Shown here one piece after another: positions 43,949 to 53,542 of a stretch of 64,000 bases of DNA (positions are counted from its first letter, which is position 1; each line of letters opens with the position of its first letter). A program made the translations under genes and the position numbers. The stretch is from Ruegeria arenilitoris (GTDB lineage Bacteria > Pseudomonadota > Alphaproteobacteria > Rhodobacterales > Rhodobacteraceae). The DNA lies in contig NZ_WQHP01000008.1 in assembly GCF_013035315.1 (NCBI RefSeq), positions 1-64,000 of the forward strand, written 5' to 3'. Below the pieces are notes generated by a model. It saw only the letters and a program-made list of their open reading frames with translations. It ran no database searches and was not told the DNA's origin.

Positions 43949-45700
43949 ATGACACGTGAGATGACCGGCGCAAAGATGGTGGTTCAGGCCCTCAAGGATC
44001 AGGGCGTGGACACGGTATTCGGATACCCCGGCGGCGCTGTGCTACCGATCTATGATGAGATTTTTCTGCAAAACGACATTCGCCACATTCTGGTGCGGCA
44101 CGAACAAGGCGCGGTTCACGCGGCCGAAGGGTATGCACGCTCGACCGGCAAACCCGGCGTTGCCTTGGTGACATCCGGTCCCGGCGCGACCAACGCGGTA
44201 ACCGGCCTGACAGACGCGCTTTTGGACTCGATCCCGATCGTTGTTCTGACCGGCCAGGTTCCGACCTTCATGATCGGTTCGGACGCCTTCCAAGAAGCCG
44301 ACACCGTTGGCATCACCCGCCCCTGCACCAAGCACAACTGGCTAGTGAAGGACACGGACTCGCTGGCAGAGACCATGCATGAGGCCTTTCACGTCGCCAC
44401 ATCGGGCCGCCCCGGTCCGGTGCTGATCGATATCCCCAAGGATGTTCAGTTTGCCTCGGGCGAATATAACGCGCCCAAGCCGTCGACGTCGCACTATCAG
44501 CCGGTTGTAAAAGGCGACCTGGAAGAGATCACCGAACTGGTTGCGGCAATCGAAACCGCTAATAAGCCGGTTTTCTATACCGGCGGCGGCGTCATCAACT
44601 CTGGCCCGGCGGCCAGTCAGTTGCTGCGCGAGTTGGTGGATTCGACCGGCTTCCCGATCACCTCGACCCTGATGGGGCTGGGTGCTTATCCGGCGTCCGG
44701 CAAGAATTGGCTGGGTATGCTGGGGATGCATGGTCTCTACGAGGCCAATCTGGCGATGCATGACTGTGATCTGATGATCAACATCGGCGCGCGGTTTGAT
44801 GACCGGATCACTGGCCGGATCGACGCGTTCTCGCCGAACTCCAAAAAAGCACACATCGACATTGATCCGTCTTCGATCAACAAGGTGATCCGCGTTGACA
44901 TCCCGATTGTTGGCGACGTGGCCCATGTTCTTGAAGACATCCTGAAGGTCTGGAAAGCGCGCGGTCGCAAGACCAACGCGCCAGCGGTTGCAGAATGGCA
45001 GGCGCAGATCAACGACTGGCGCAAGGTCAATTGCCTGGCGTTCACCAACAGCGAAAAGTCGATCAAGCCGCAATATGCGCTGCAACGCCTTGAAGAACTG
45101 ACCAAAAATCACGACCGCTATGTGACAACCGAGGTCGGTCAGCACCAGATGTGGGCGGCGCAGTATCTCGGGTTCGAAGATCCAAACCGCTGGATGACCT
45201 CGGGCGGTTTGGGCACCATGGGCTACGGCTTCCCGGCGTCCATCGGCGTGCAAATGGCGCACCCGGATGCGCTGGTCATCAACGTGGCCGGTGAAGCGTC
45301 GTGGCTTATGAACATGCAGGAAATGGGCACCGCCGTTCAGTACCGTCTGCCGGTGAAACAGTTCATCCTGAACAATGAACGCCTGGGTATGGTCCGCCAG
45401 TGGCAGGAATTGCTGCACGGCGAGCGGTACTCGCACAGTTGGTCCGAAGCCCTGCCCGATTTCGTCAAACTTGCCGAGGCCTTTGGCGCGAAGGGCATCA
45501 TCTGCTCTGATCCGGCCGATCTGGATGACGCGATCATGGAGATGATCAACTATGACGGCCCGGTGATCTTTGACTGTCTGGTTGAAAAGCACGAGAACTG
45601 CTTCCCCATGATCCCCTCGGGCAAGGCGCATAACGAAATGCTGCTGGGTGAGGCCGAAACACAGGGCGTGATCGATTCCAAAGGCTCGGTTCTGGTTTAA
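43949..45700 (+). CDS. ilvI: Acetolactate synthase large subunit
   Basis: A 583-residue ThDP enzyme for the first common step of Val, Leu and Ile synthesis. N-terminal FGYPGGAVLPIYD, the cofactor Glu in RHEQGAVHAAEGYAR, the FAD/middle domain, and the C-terminal NVAGEASWLMNMQEMG. The ThDP metal motif GDG/GDA here reads GEA, with Glu for Asp, conservative but unusual against enterobacterial enzymes. It sits 43 bp after the attenuator T-run and upstream of the small subunit. Confidence 0.94.
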   Translation: MTREMTGAKMVVQALKDQGVDTVFGYPGGAVLPIYDEIFLQNDIRHILVRHEQGAVHAAEGYARSTGKPGVALVTSGPGATNAVTGLTDALLDSIPIVVLTGQVPTFMIGSDAFQEADTVGITRPCTKHNWLVKDTDSLAETMHEAFHVATSGRPGPVLIDIPKDVQFASGEYNAPKPSTSHYQPVVKGDLEEITELVAAIETANKPVFYTGGGVINSGPAASQLLRELVDSTGFPITSTLMGLGAYPASGKNWLGMLGMHGLYEANLAMHDCDLMINIGARFDDRITGRIDAFSPNSKKAHIDIDPSSINKVIRVDIPIVGDVAHVLEDILKVWKARGRKTNAPAVAEWQAQINDWRKVNCLAFTNSEKSIKPQYALQRLEELTKNHDRYVTTEVGQHQMWAAQYLGFEDPNRWMTSGGLGTMGYGFPASIGVQMAHPDALVINVAGEASWLMNMQEMGTAVQYRLPVKQFILNNERLGMVRQWQELLHGERYSHSWSEALPDFVKLAEAFGAKGIICSDPADLDDAIMEMINYDGPVIFDCLVEKHENCFPMIPSGKAHNEMLLGEAETQGVIDSKGSVLV

Positions 45701-45767
45701 CAAAATTCGTCGAATGTTGTCGGGCGCTGAGGTGCCCGACCATCTCAGGATGATGAAAGGGACATAA

Positions 45768-46328
45768 ATGTCTGCCCTACATATCAAAAAAGGCGCGACG
45801 CGCCATTCCGCCTATAACCTACGCCCCACCTTCTCGGACGTGCAGGAGCAGCACACGATTGCGGTTCTGGTCGAAAACGAGCCGGGTGTTCTAGCTCGCG
45901 TGATTGGGTTGTTCTCGGGCCGTGGTTACAACATCGAGAGCTTGACCGTCGCCGAAGTGGATCACACTGGTCACCTCAGCCGTATCACCATCGTCACCAC
46001 CGGCACGCCGCAGGTAATCGAACAGATTAAGGCGCAGTTGGGCCGGATCGTGACCGTTCACGAGGTCCACGACCTGACCGTCGAAGGCCCCTCGGTCGAG
46101 CGCGAACTGGCCATCATCAAGGTTGTCGGTGAAGGCGACAAGCGCGTTGAAGCTCTGCGGCTGGCCGATATCTTCCGCGCCAGTGTTGTCGACAGCACGT
46201 TGAACTCATTCATCTTCGAGATCACCGGTGCCCCCGACAAGATCGACGCCTTTGCCGATCTGATGCGCCCCTTGGGTTTGGTCGAGGTTGCGCGCACGGG
46301 CGTCGCTGCCCTGTTGCGAGGCGACTAA
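45768..46328 (+). CDS. ilvN: Acetolactate synthase small subunit
   Basis: A 186-residue regulatory subunit. The ACT domain is in residues 28-105 (TIAVLVENEPGVLARVIGLFSGRGYNIESLTV), which binds valine for feedback inhibition, and the C-terminal domain (ERELAIIKVVGEGDKRVEALRLADIFRA) activates the large subunit. It follows ilvI by 67 bp in the same operon. Confidence 0.95.
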   Translation: MSALHIKKGATRHSAYNLRPTFSDVQEQHTIAVLVENEPGVLARVIGLFSGRGYNIESLTVAEVDHTGHLSRITIVTTGTPQVIEQIKAQLGRIVTVHEVHDLTVEGPSVERELAIIKVVGEGDKRVEALRLADIFRASVVDSTLNSFIFEITGAPDKIDAFADLMRPLGLVEVARTGVAALLRGD

Positions 46329-46337
46329 GAAAACAAC

Positions 46338-46366
46338 TGCCTCGCCTCTATTTCAAGGGCGAGGCA
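46338..46366 (+). terminator. Intrinsic terminator of ilvIN
   Basis: A 9-bp stem TGCCTCGCC/GGCGAGGCA (46338-46346 and 46358-46366), 11-nt loop, followed by TCCTTCT, starting 10 bp after the ilvN stop. Confidence 0.7.
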
Positions 46367-46604
46367 TCCTTCTGCGACTGCTCGGTTACAGAAACCACTG
46401 TGGCGAGTGAGCATAAAAACTCCTAAAGATCATACAAAAGAGTTTAAAGCCTATTGCGTTTACCCTCCCCTACGTTAGCTTTAGAGCGTAGCGTGGCGTT
46501 GGGATGCGTCCGCTAGGGTCATCAGTACGATTTGAAACGCATGAACGACCGAAAAGGTCAGCTGCGTCGCGCTTGTGAACGATACTCTGGAACCTGGGAC
46601 AGAA

Positions 46605-47345
46605 ATGATCAATTCTACCCGTAGTCCTGATGAATTGCGCAGGATGTTTGGTGCAAATCTTCGGCAGTTGTCGCGGCAGTACTCTTCCGTGTCCGAACTG
46701 TGCCGCCAGCTGGGTATCAACAGAACCCAATTCAACCGATACCTGTCAGGCGAAAGCTTTCCGCGCCCCGATGTTCTGGATCGCATGTGCCGCTTCTTCG
46801 AGGTCGACGCGCGCATTCTGCTGCGACCTCTGGAAGAGATTGAGCTTCCCCCGATCCACCCGGCTGCGTCTGCCCTAACCGAATTTCTGGGCTCTGGCCC
46901 ATCGACGCTGACCGAGAATCTCCTACCGGCAGGGTTCTACTATGTCACGGAAACGGGGCTGGACGGCGCGCCCTCGACACGGCACCGGCTGATCCATGCC
47001 CGGCGTTTGCCGCAATGCACTCTGGTGCGCAGCTATGAGCCCGGCAACGGCGCGGAACAGGCGCATCCGTCTCGACGCGAGGTTCAGGGGATTGCGGCCT
47101 GTGCGGGACAGCAAATCTACATCCTGATGTCCAGCCGAGCCGCGCAGAACAGCCGTATCTACCTTGTGACGCGGGGCACACACGAAAACGCCGAACGGTG
47201 GCGCGGGGTTGCGATCTGCCTGTCCAAAACCAATGCCCAGGCGACCACCATGCGCAGGCTCACGCTGAATTACCTGGGCACCGAACCCAAGGCCGCCTTG
47301 CCCGCCGCACGGGCCGCCAAGCGCTTTGAACAAAGCGCGGCCTAG
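46605..47345 (+). CDS. XRE-type helix-turn-helix regulator
   Basis: A 246-residue protein. Residues about 8-70 form an HTH ([22 protein letters not shown] ... [27 protein letters not shown]). The C-terminal 150 residues are a mixed beta domain without cupin or peptidase motifs that I recognise; the fold may bind a small ligand. I prefer the ATG at 46605 to the GTG at 46575 because GGGACAG is near it. Its C-terminal end overlaps the convergent DUF2189 gene by 4 bp. Confidence 0.82.
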   Translation: MINSTRSPDELRRMFGANLRQLSRQYSSVSELCRQLGINRTQFNRYLSGESFPRPDVLDRMCRFFEVDARILLRPLEEIELPPIHPAASALTEFLGSGPSTLTENLLPAGFYYVTETGLDGAPSTRHRLIHARRLPQCTLVRSYEPGNGAEQAHPSRREVQGIAACAGQQIYILMSSRAAQNSRIYLVTRGTHENAERWRGVAICLSKTNAQATTMRRLTLNYLGTEPKAALPAARAAKRFEQSAA

Positions 47346-48133
47346 GCTGCCTTGTCGTTTTGTTCTGCCCCGGCCATCGTGATCTGACGATAAAGGTGCC
47401 AACTGGCGTGCCCCAACAAAGGCAGCACGATCAGCAGACCCAGAAACCACGGTATCATCGCCACAAATGTCAGAACGGCCACGAAAAGCCCCCACCCCAA
47501 CATTACCTTGGGGTTTGACTGAACATAGCTGAAACTGGCGATCATGGCGGTCACGAAATCCAGTTCCCGATCCAGCAGCATTGGGATCGACAGCACGGTA
47601 ATCATGAACAAGAGAATGGCGAAAAGAGCCCCAACAACGCTTCCGACGGCCAGCATCGTCAAACCATTCGGTGTCAGAAACACTTCAAGCGAGGTTGACA
47701 CGTTGGTCATCGTCGACAGCCCCATGAACAGCGCAAAAATCATGTGCCCCAGGAAGAACCAGAACAGGAAGATCACGACAATGATCGCGCAGATCGAGGG
47801 CAACTGACGGCGACTCTGCTGCACAACCACCCCAAAAATTGACCCGAAATCAAGCGGCTCCCCCTGCTCTAACCGGTGTGATACCTCGTAGAGCCCCACA
47901 GCCGCAAACGGCCCCAACAGCGGAAATCCGATGGTTGCCAGCACGAGCCAGTACGACGTCTGCGTCTGCACCGTCACCCAAGCCATGGCCCAGCCCGCCA
48001 GCACATAGAACCCGCCAAACAGCAGGCCAAACACCGGGGCGCGTCGAAAGTCGGCCCATGCCCGGCGCAGCGCCTCGCGCAGCATCTGTGTCGTTGCTGG
48101 CCCCATCTCGGGGACCCCAAAGGGTTTCTCCAT
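47342..48133 (-). CDS. DUF2189 membrane protein
   Basis: A 263-residue integral membrane protein with six or so helices, starting with [30 protein letters not shown], the DUF2189 signature, then [23 protein letters not shown]. These are predicted inner-membrane proteins; possible roles in cytochrome-oxidase assembly have been suggested from genome context only. There is no oxidase gene in this window. Confidence 0.85.
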   Translation of the reverse strand: MEKPFGVPEMGPATTQMLREALRRAWADFRRAPVFGLLFGGFYVLAGWAMAWVTVQTQTSYWLVLATIGFPLLGPFAAVGLYEVSHRLEQGEPLDFGSIFGVVVQQSRRQLPSICAIIVVIFLFWFFLGHMIFALFMGLSTMTNVSTSLEVFLTPNGLTMLAVGSVVGALFAILLFMITVLSIPMLLDRELDFVTAMIASFSYVQSNPKVMLGWGLFVAVLTFVAMIPWFLGLLIVLPLLGHASWHLYRQITMAGAEQNDKAA

Positions 48134-48166
48134 CTTCTGTCTGTCCTCCCGTTTTCCGGCCTCCTC

Positions 48167-49561
48167 TCAAGCCGGTCGTTTCTGCGGCCACCCCGTCGCG
48201 GCGTGATACGCGGCCCCGATCGATAAAATACGTCCATCAGCCCCGCGCGGTCCAAAGACCTGCATCCCCATCGGTAAGCCGTCGGCTCCGAACCCGGCGG
48301 GGACCGACAGGCAGGGCAGCCCGATCACGCTGACCGGGACAACGACCTGCATCCAGCGGTGATAGGTATCCATCGGCGTTCCGGCGATTTCATTCGGGAA
48401 CGGCACCTGCACCTCAAACGGCCAAACCTGGGCTGAGGGCAGGATCAGCGCATCATATGTTTCAAACAGCGTCGCAGCGCGCCGGAACCAGTCCGACCGG
48501 ACGACGCTCGCCTGATGCACCTGCATCGCGGTCAGGGCTTGCCCCCGGTCCAGCTCCCACTGGGCGGTGTCCTTCAACTGCGCCTTTTGATCAGACAACG
48601 GCGCAAGGCTGGCTGCCACGCTCCAGGATCGCAGCGTCGACCAGCTTTGGAACATCTCCTCAGCGTCGAATGGTGGGGCGACCGCCTCGACCTGGGCGCC
48701 CAACTGCGCAAACACAGACAAGGCGTCTTGGCACTGCGCCAGAATACCGTCTTCAAAAGGGAACGCCCCGCCCCAGTCGCCCAGCCAACCTATCCGCACG
48801 TCAGTCAGATCCGCCGCCTGAACTGGTGACACCGGCGGGGTAGAAACGACCGCAGGATGCCTTGGGTCCGCGCCTGAGATCACGTCCAGCAATACACCCA
48901 GATCCTCAGGGCTGCGCGCCATCGGACCAAGCGTCGACAGTTGATGCAGAAACACATCGCCTGCGGGTTCGGGCGGCACCCGTCCCCAGCTGGGACGGAA
49001 CCCATAAACATTGTTCCAGGCCGCCGGATTGCGCAGGCTACCCATCATGTCGGACCCATCCGCCAGCGCCACCATTCCGGTCGCCAATGCAACCGCCGCA
49101 CCACCCGACGACCCACCGCAAGTGCGCGCATGGTCATACGGGTTGCGCGTGGCACCATAGACCGGATTGAATGTGTGCGAGCCCAGCCCGAATTCCGGCG
49201 TGTTGGTCTTGCCGATCAGAATGGCCCCCGCCGCCCGCATCCGCGCCGCGATCAGGTCGTCCGCTTGAGGAACAAAATCCCGAAACACCGGCGATCCCTG
49301 CGACGAGACCACGCCTGCGACATTCACCAGATCCTTGACCGCAATCGGCAATCCATGCAGCGGACCCGTCACCGGGCCATCATCCAGCGCCCGCGCCTCG
49401 GCCATCAAATCCGCCTCATCGCGCAACGCAACAATGGCGTTCAACGACCCGTTCACTGCCGCGATCCGATCCAGAGTCGCCCGCATCAGATCCGAGGCCG
49501 AAAGGCGCCGGGTCGAAAGGTCCGCCAACAAGGCGGTTGCTGTTGTTTGACTCAGATCCAT
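48167..49561 (-). CDS. Amidase (amidase signature family)
   Basis: About 464 residues. The Ser-cisSer-Lys triad is present: Lys in LPIAVKDLVNVAG, cis-Ser in TCGGSSGGAAVALA and the nucleophile Ser in GSDMMGSLRNPAAW. These enzymes hydrolyse amides; the substrate is unknown. Where GatA has a GSDTGGS pattern, this one has GSDMMGS. I chose the ATG at 49561; ATGs at 49573 and 49588 are also possible. Separate operon from DUF2189 (33 bp gap). Confidence 0.85.
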   Translation of the reverse strand: MDLSQTTATALLADLSTRRLSASDLMRATLDRIAAVNGSLNAIVALRDEADLMAEARALDDGPVTGPLHGLPIAVKDLVNVAGVVSSQGSPVFRDFVPQADDLIAARMRAAGAILIGKTNTPEFGLGSHTFNPVYGATRNPYDHARTCGGSSGGAAVALATGMVALADGSDMMGSLRNPAAWNNVYGFRPSWGRVPPEPAGDVFLHQLSTLGPMARSPEDLGVLLDVISGADPRHPAVVSTPPVSPVQAADLTDVRIGWLGDWGGAFPFEDGILAQCQDALSVFAQLGAQVEAVAPPFDAEEMFQSWSTLRSWSVAASLAPLSDQKAQLKDTAQWELDRGQALTAMQVHQASVVRSDWFRRAATLFETYDALILPSAQVWPFEVQVPFPNEIAGTPMDTYHRWMQVVVPVSVIGLPCLSVPAGFGADGLPMGMQVFGPRGADGRILSIGAAYHAATGWPQKRPA

Positions 49562-49679
49562 CCCTCGGCCCATTGCGTCCCGTGTCATTCCGTCGCAATC
49601 AGCCTAGCCGGGGCAATCCCGCATTTAAACCCGTGTTTTACATATACCTTTTGGCAGCTCCCTGCAGCGCGAGGATCCG

Positions 49680-49741
49680 CTTCATCTGGCCAAAAATACC
49701 TCGGGGGAGTCTCCGCCTGCGGAGACGGGGGCAGCGCCCCC
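49680..49741 (-). repeat. 3'-end hairpin-plus-tail element, copy E (after prfB)
   Basis: Directly after the prfB stop (minus strand): hairpin 1 GGGGGC-GCT-GCCCCC (49741-49727 region), hairpin 2 GTCTCCG-CAGG-CGGAGAC (49726-49709), then the tail CCGAGGTATTTTTGGCC plus AGATGAAG (down to 49680). It is the clearest copy and likely the prfB terminator. Confidence 0.8.
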
Positions 49742-49742
49742 T

Positions 49743-50870
49743 TTAGCTGTCGCCTTGCGCCTCGGACCGGCTTTTGCCGGCCACATCCATCGCCAGCGTA
49801 GCAGCCATGAACCCGTCGAGATCGCCGTCCAGTACACCCTTGGTGTCCGAGGTCTCGTGGTTGGTACGCAGATCCTTGACCATCTGATACGGCTGCAACA
49901 CGTAGGACCGGATCTGGTTGCCCCACCCGGCATCACCCTTGGCCTCATGCGCCGCGTTGATGTCGGCGTTTCGGCGGTCCAGTTCCTGTTGGTACAGGCG
50001 CGATTTAAGGGCCTTCATGGCAATATCACGGTTCTGGTGCTGCGACTTCTCAGAACTGGTCACGACGATACCGGTCGGAATGTGCGTGATCCGCACTGCC
50101 GAGTCCGTGGTGTTCACGTGCTGACCACCCGCACCCGAAGACCGGTAGGTATCGATACGAATATCCGCTGGGTTCACCTCGATCTCAATGTTGTCATCCA
50201 CCACCGGATAAACCCAGACCGAGCTGAACGAGGTGTGCCGCTTGGCGGCCGAGTCATAGGGCGAAATCCGAACCAGCCGATGCACACCGCTTTCCGACTT
50301 CAACCAGCCATAGGCGTTGTGACCGGAAATCTTGTAGGCGGCAGACTTGATCCCCGCCTCTTCGCCCGCGGTCTCGGATTGCAGCTCGACCGTGTATCCC
50401 TTTTTCTCGGCCCAGCGGACATACATCCGTGCCAGCATCGAGGCCCAGTCGCAGCTTTCCGTACCACCGGCGCCCGAGTTGATTTCGAGGAAGGTGTCAT
50501 TGCCGTCGGCCTCACCATCCAGCAGCGCCTCAAGTTCTTTCTTGGCGGCCTTGGCCCCCAGCTTCTTGATGGCTTCTTCGGCGTCCGAGACAACCTCTTC
50601 GTCCTCTTCCATCTCACCCAGTTCGATCAATTCGATATTGTCGCTCAGGTCGGTCTTGATCGATTCATAGGTCTCGATGGCGTCGACCAGCATCTGACGC
50701 TCGCGCATCAGTTTCTGCGCGTTTTCCGGGTTGTCCCAAAGGTTGGGGTCCTCGACACGCGCGTTGAACTCCTCAAGACGATGAGGGGCGGTCTCATAGT
50801 CCATGCGCTGCGCCAGCAGCTCCAGCGACTTTTCGATTTCCGCCACGGTATTCTGGGTTTCGGCGCGCAT
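49743..50870 (-). CDS. prfB: Peptide chain release factor 2
   Basis: A 375-residue factor that reads UGA/UAA. The GGQ peptide-release motif is in [16 protein letters not shown]. The stop-codon recognition segment reads [14 protein letters not shown], so SPF is SPY here, common in alphaproteobacteria. The gene is one open frame: the +1 programmed frameshift of enteric prfB is absent. It lies downstream of PBP1A, with 90 bp between. Confidence 0.95.
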   Translation of the reverse strand: MRAETQNTVAEIEKSLELLAQRMDYETAPHRLEEFNARVEDPNLWDNPENAQKLMRERQMLVDAIETYESIKTDLSDNIELIELGEMEEDEEVVSDAEEAIKKLGAKAAKKELEALLDGEADGNDTFLEINSGAGGTESCDWASMLARMYVRWAEKKGYTVELQSETAGEEAGIKSAAYKISGHNAYGWLKSESGVHRLVRISPYDSAAKRHTSFSSVWVYPVVDDNIEIEVNPADIRIDTYRSSGAGGQHVNTTDSAVRITHIPTGIVVTSSEKSQHQNRDIAMKALKSRLYQQELDRRNADINAAHEAKGDAGWGNQIRSYVLQPYQMVKDLRTNHETSDTKGVLDGDLDGFMAATLAMDVAGKSRSEAQGDS

Positions 50871-50920
50871 GGTCTTGTCCCAACTTGCTCAATCAGGCCT
50901 GCGTGATAGCAAGAGGTTCA

Positions 50921-50944
50921 AGGCTCCACAAGACAGCGGAGCCT
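50921..50944 (-). terminator. Stem-loop after the PBP1A gene
   Basis: A 7-bp stem AGGCTCC/GGAGCCT (50921-50927 and 50938-50944), 10-nt loop, between the PBP1A stop and prfB start. Only a weak T-run follows, so partial termination is more likely. Confidence 0.5.
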
Positions 50945-50960
50945 CGAAACAGTTCAGGTG

Positions 50961-53447
50961 TCAGTAAAGACCGCCGGTTGAAAGATCGCCCTGGCTGGCA
51001 TTGGGTCCAACGGTGACCGTGTTGCCGGTAGAGGTGGTCACCTGACGACCCGAGCTTGCCTCTTCAAACAGCGGCAGGTCAGAGCCCATCGCAAAGCCAC
51101 CATCGTAGACGCGGTCGATAAAGCCGTCGACGCCGTCACGGAAGTACTCGGCCACGACATAGTCGCCGGTTGCATCTTCGGGCAGGCGCGCACCGCTGAA
51201 GCGGTCAATCTTAATGAAATGCCCACCTTCCGGCACTTCGAACGGGCCACCGCCGTATTTCTCGACGGCTTTCTCCATAAAGCTTTGGAACACTGGGCCA
51301 CACATCGTGCCGCCATAGGCCCCCCGCCCCATCGGACGCGGACGGTCATAGCCGATGTAACAGCCAGCCACGATGTTCGAAGTGAATCCAATGAACCACG
51401 CATCCTTGGATTCGTTGGTCGTACCGGTCTTACCCGCAGTCGGAACCGGCAAGTTGATATGGGCCGAAGCCGTACCGCGATCTACCACACCCTTCATCAT
51501 CGAGGTCAGCTGATACGCGGTGATCGCGTCCATGACCTGCGAACGGTTGGTCTCAATCGTGGGTGACTCATCCGGTTCGATCCAGGCCGAGTTACAATCA
51601 AGACACTGGCGGTCGTCGTGGCGATAGATCGTCTTGCCAAACCGGTCCTGAATACGGTCGACCAGAGTGGGATCAACTCGTTCGCCACCGTTGGCAAACA
51701 TCGCGTAGGCAGCGACCATCTTGTACAGCGTTGTTTCTTCGGACCCCAGCGAATTTGCCAGGAACGCGCCCATGCGGTCATAGACACCGAAGCGTTCCGC
51801 ATAGCCTGCTACAACAGGCATGGTGACCTCTTGCGCCAGACGGATGGTCATCAGGTTCCGCGACTGTTCGATCCCGGTACGCAGCGGCGTCGGACCATAG
51901 AACTTGTTCGACGAGTTCTTGGGCCGCCACAGACCCTGCGGCGTGTTCACCTCGATCGGGGCGTCAACAACGATGGTTGCGGGGCTGTAGCCGCTATCCA
52001 GCGCGGCCGCATAAACAAATGGCTTAAAACTGGATCCCGGCTGCCGCTGCGCCTGTGTGGCGCGGTTGAAGACCGAATCCTGATACGAGAAACCGCCCTG
52101 CATCGCCAGAACACGGCCAGAGTTCACGTCCATCGCGACAAAGCCACCCTGCACTTCGGGCACCTGACGCGCGGACCACTGACCCTCTTCCCCGGCCATG
52201 ACCAGAATGACGTCGCCGCGTTTAAAGTTCGCTGCGAAATCGCCCTGCATCCATTTGATGTCGGAACGCGGAACGATGCCGTCAGCTGGGCCGTCTTCGA
52301 TGCCCACTGTCAATTGCTGCTCACCGACGTTCAGCACAACGGCCGGATACCACTGCGTAGGCAGTACTACGTCACGGGGGATTTCCATGATGGCCAGCGC
52401 CTCACGCCACTGGGTTTCATCAGCCAGCTTGTCCTCTGGAATGACCTCGCCCGTGCCGCGCCATTTGCCGCGCGAACGGTCGTATTTCTGCAAAGCGGTG
52501 CGCAGGGCTTTGGCGGCCTCAATCTGCATCTCTTCATCGACCGAAGCACGGACGGTAAAGCCGCCGGTAAAGAACTCACCTTCACCAAAGTCTTCGCTCA
52601 GCTGACGGCGGATTTCGTCGGTGAAGTAATCGCGCGGCGGCAAGGCCGTACGGAAGCTTTCGAAATCACCGTTCTGGACCGAGCGCAGCGGCATTTCGAC
52701 CTCGGTTTCATATGTCGCCTGATCGATGAACCCGTTCTGGTTCATCTCACGCAGCACGTAGTTTCGGCGCGCCAGCAGACGGTCCTTTTGCCGTACCGGA
52801 TGATAATCCGAAGGTGCCTTGGGCATCGCGGCCAGCGTCGCGGCCTCGTGCGGCTCCAGCTCTTGCAGGGTCTTGTTGAAATAGGTCTGCGCGGCGGCAG
52901 TCACACCATAGGAGTTCTGACCTAGAAAGATCTCGTTCATATAAAGTTCGAGGATCTGTTCCTTGTCCAAGGTGTCCTCAAGCCGGGTGGCGAGGATGAT
53001 TTCCTTGATCTTGCGCTCGGCCCGGCGGTCGCCGGACAGCAAGAAGTTCTTCATCACCTGCTGCGTGATGGTCGACGCACCGCGAACGTTCTCACCCTTT
53101 GACTTCACCGCCTCGACACCAGCGGCGATGATACCGCGCGGATCATAGCCCTGATGGGTGTAGAAGTTCTTGTCTTCTGCCGAGATAAAGGCCTGCTTCA
53201 CCAGATCGGGGATTTCCTCGGACGGCGTGAACAGGCGGCGTTCCTGCGCGAACTCGTCGATCAGCTGACCTTCGCCCGAATAAATCCGGCTGATGGTCGG
53301 CGGCTTGTATTGCGCCAGCGATTCATGGCTGGGCAGATCGCGCCCATACATCCAGAAGATCGCGCCAACGACCAGCGCGGCCATGAAGATACCCAAGGTC
53401 ACGAGGCTGAAAATCGCCCCAAAAATCGATAGAATGAAACGGATCAC
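50961..53447 (-). CDS. mrcA: Penicillin-binding protein 1A
   Basis: An 828-residue bifunctional peptidoglycan synthase. One N-terminal membrane helix (5-30), the GT51 glycosyltransferase (SAEDKNFYTHQGYDPRGI, TITQQVMKN), an OB-like linker (300-430) and the transpeptidase with GSSFKP (catalytic Ser), SRN and KTGTTNES. It is preceded by amiC (95 bp), so wall synthesis and hydrolysis genes sit together. Confidence 0.95.
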   Translation of the reverse strand: MIRFILSIFGAIFSLVTLGIFMAALVVGAIFWMYGRDLPSHESLAQYKPPTISRIYSGEGQLIDEFAQERRLFTPSEEIPDLVKQAFISAEDKNFYTHQGYDPRGIIAAGVEAVKSKGENVRGASTITQQVMKNFLLSGDRRAERKIKEIILATRLEDTLDKEQILELYMNEIFLGQNSYGVTAAAQTYFNKTLQELEPHEAATLAAMPKAPSDYHPVRQKDRLLARRNYVLREMNQNGFIDQATYETEVEMPLRSVQNGDFESFRTALPPRDYFTDEIRRQLSEDFGEGEFFTGGFTVRASVDEEMQIEAAKALRTALQKYDRSRGKWRGTGEVIPEDKLADETQWREALAIMEIPRDVVLPTQWYPAVVLNVGEQQLTVGIEDGPADGIVPRSDIKWMQGDFAANFKRGDVILVMAGEEGQWSARQVPEVQGGFVAMDVNSGRVLAMQGGFSYQDSVFNRATQAQRQPGSSFKPFVYAAALDSGYSPATIVVDAPIEVNTPQGLWRPKNSSNKFYGPTPLRTGIEQSRNLMTIRLAQEVTMPVVAGYAERFGVYDRMGAFLANSLGSEETTLYKMVAAYAMFANGGERVDPTLVDRIQDRFGKTIYRHDDRQCLDCNSAWIEPDESPTIETNRSQVMDAITAYQLTSMMKGVVDRGTASAHINLPVPTAGKTGTTNESKDAWFIGFTSNIVAGCYIGYDRPRPMGRGAYGGTMCGPVFQSFMEKAVEKYGGGPFEVPEGGHFIKIDRFSGARLPEDATGDYVVAEYFRDGVDGFIDRVYDGGFAMGSDLPLFEEASSGRQVTTSTGNTVTVGPNASQGDLSTGGLY

Positions 53448-53542
53448 GTTACTGCCTTTTGCTCGCGGTGCCGCCTATATAGTGTCGCCCCCGCTTGGGG
53501 TCAAAACACGATGGCCAATAATAGCCGGTTTACGCCGCAGGG

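Noticed and set aside
44342..45787. Minus-strand ORF of 481 codons
   Set aside because: Antisense to ilvI, which has all expected motifs.
50780..50870. Programmed frameshift in prfB
   Set aside because: The gene is one open frame from ATG to stop, with no early in-frame TGA or Shine-Dalgarno-like slip site.
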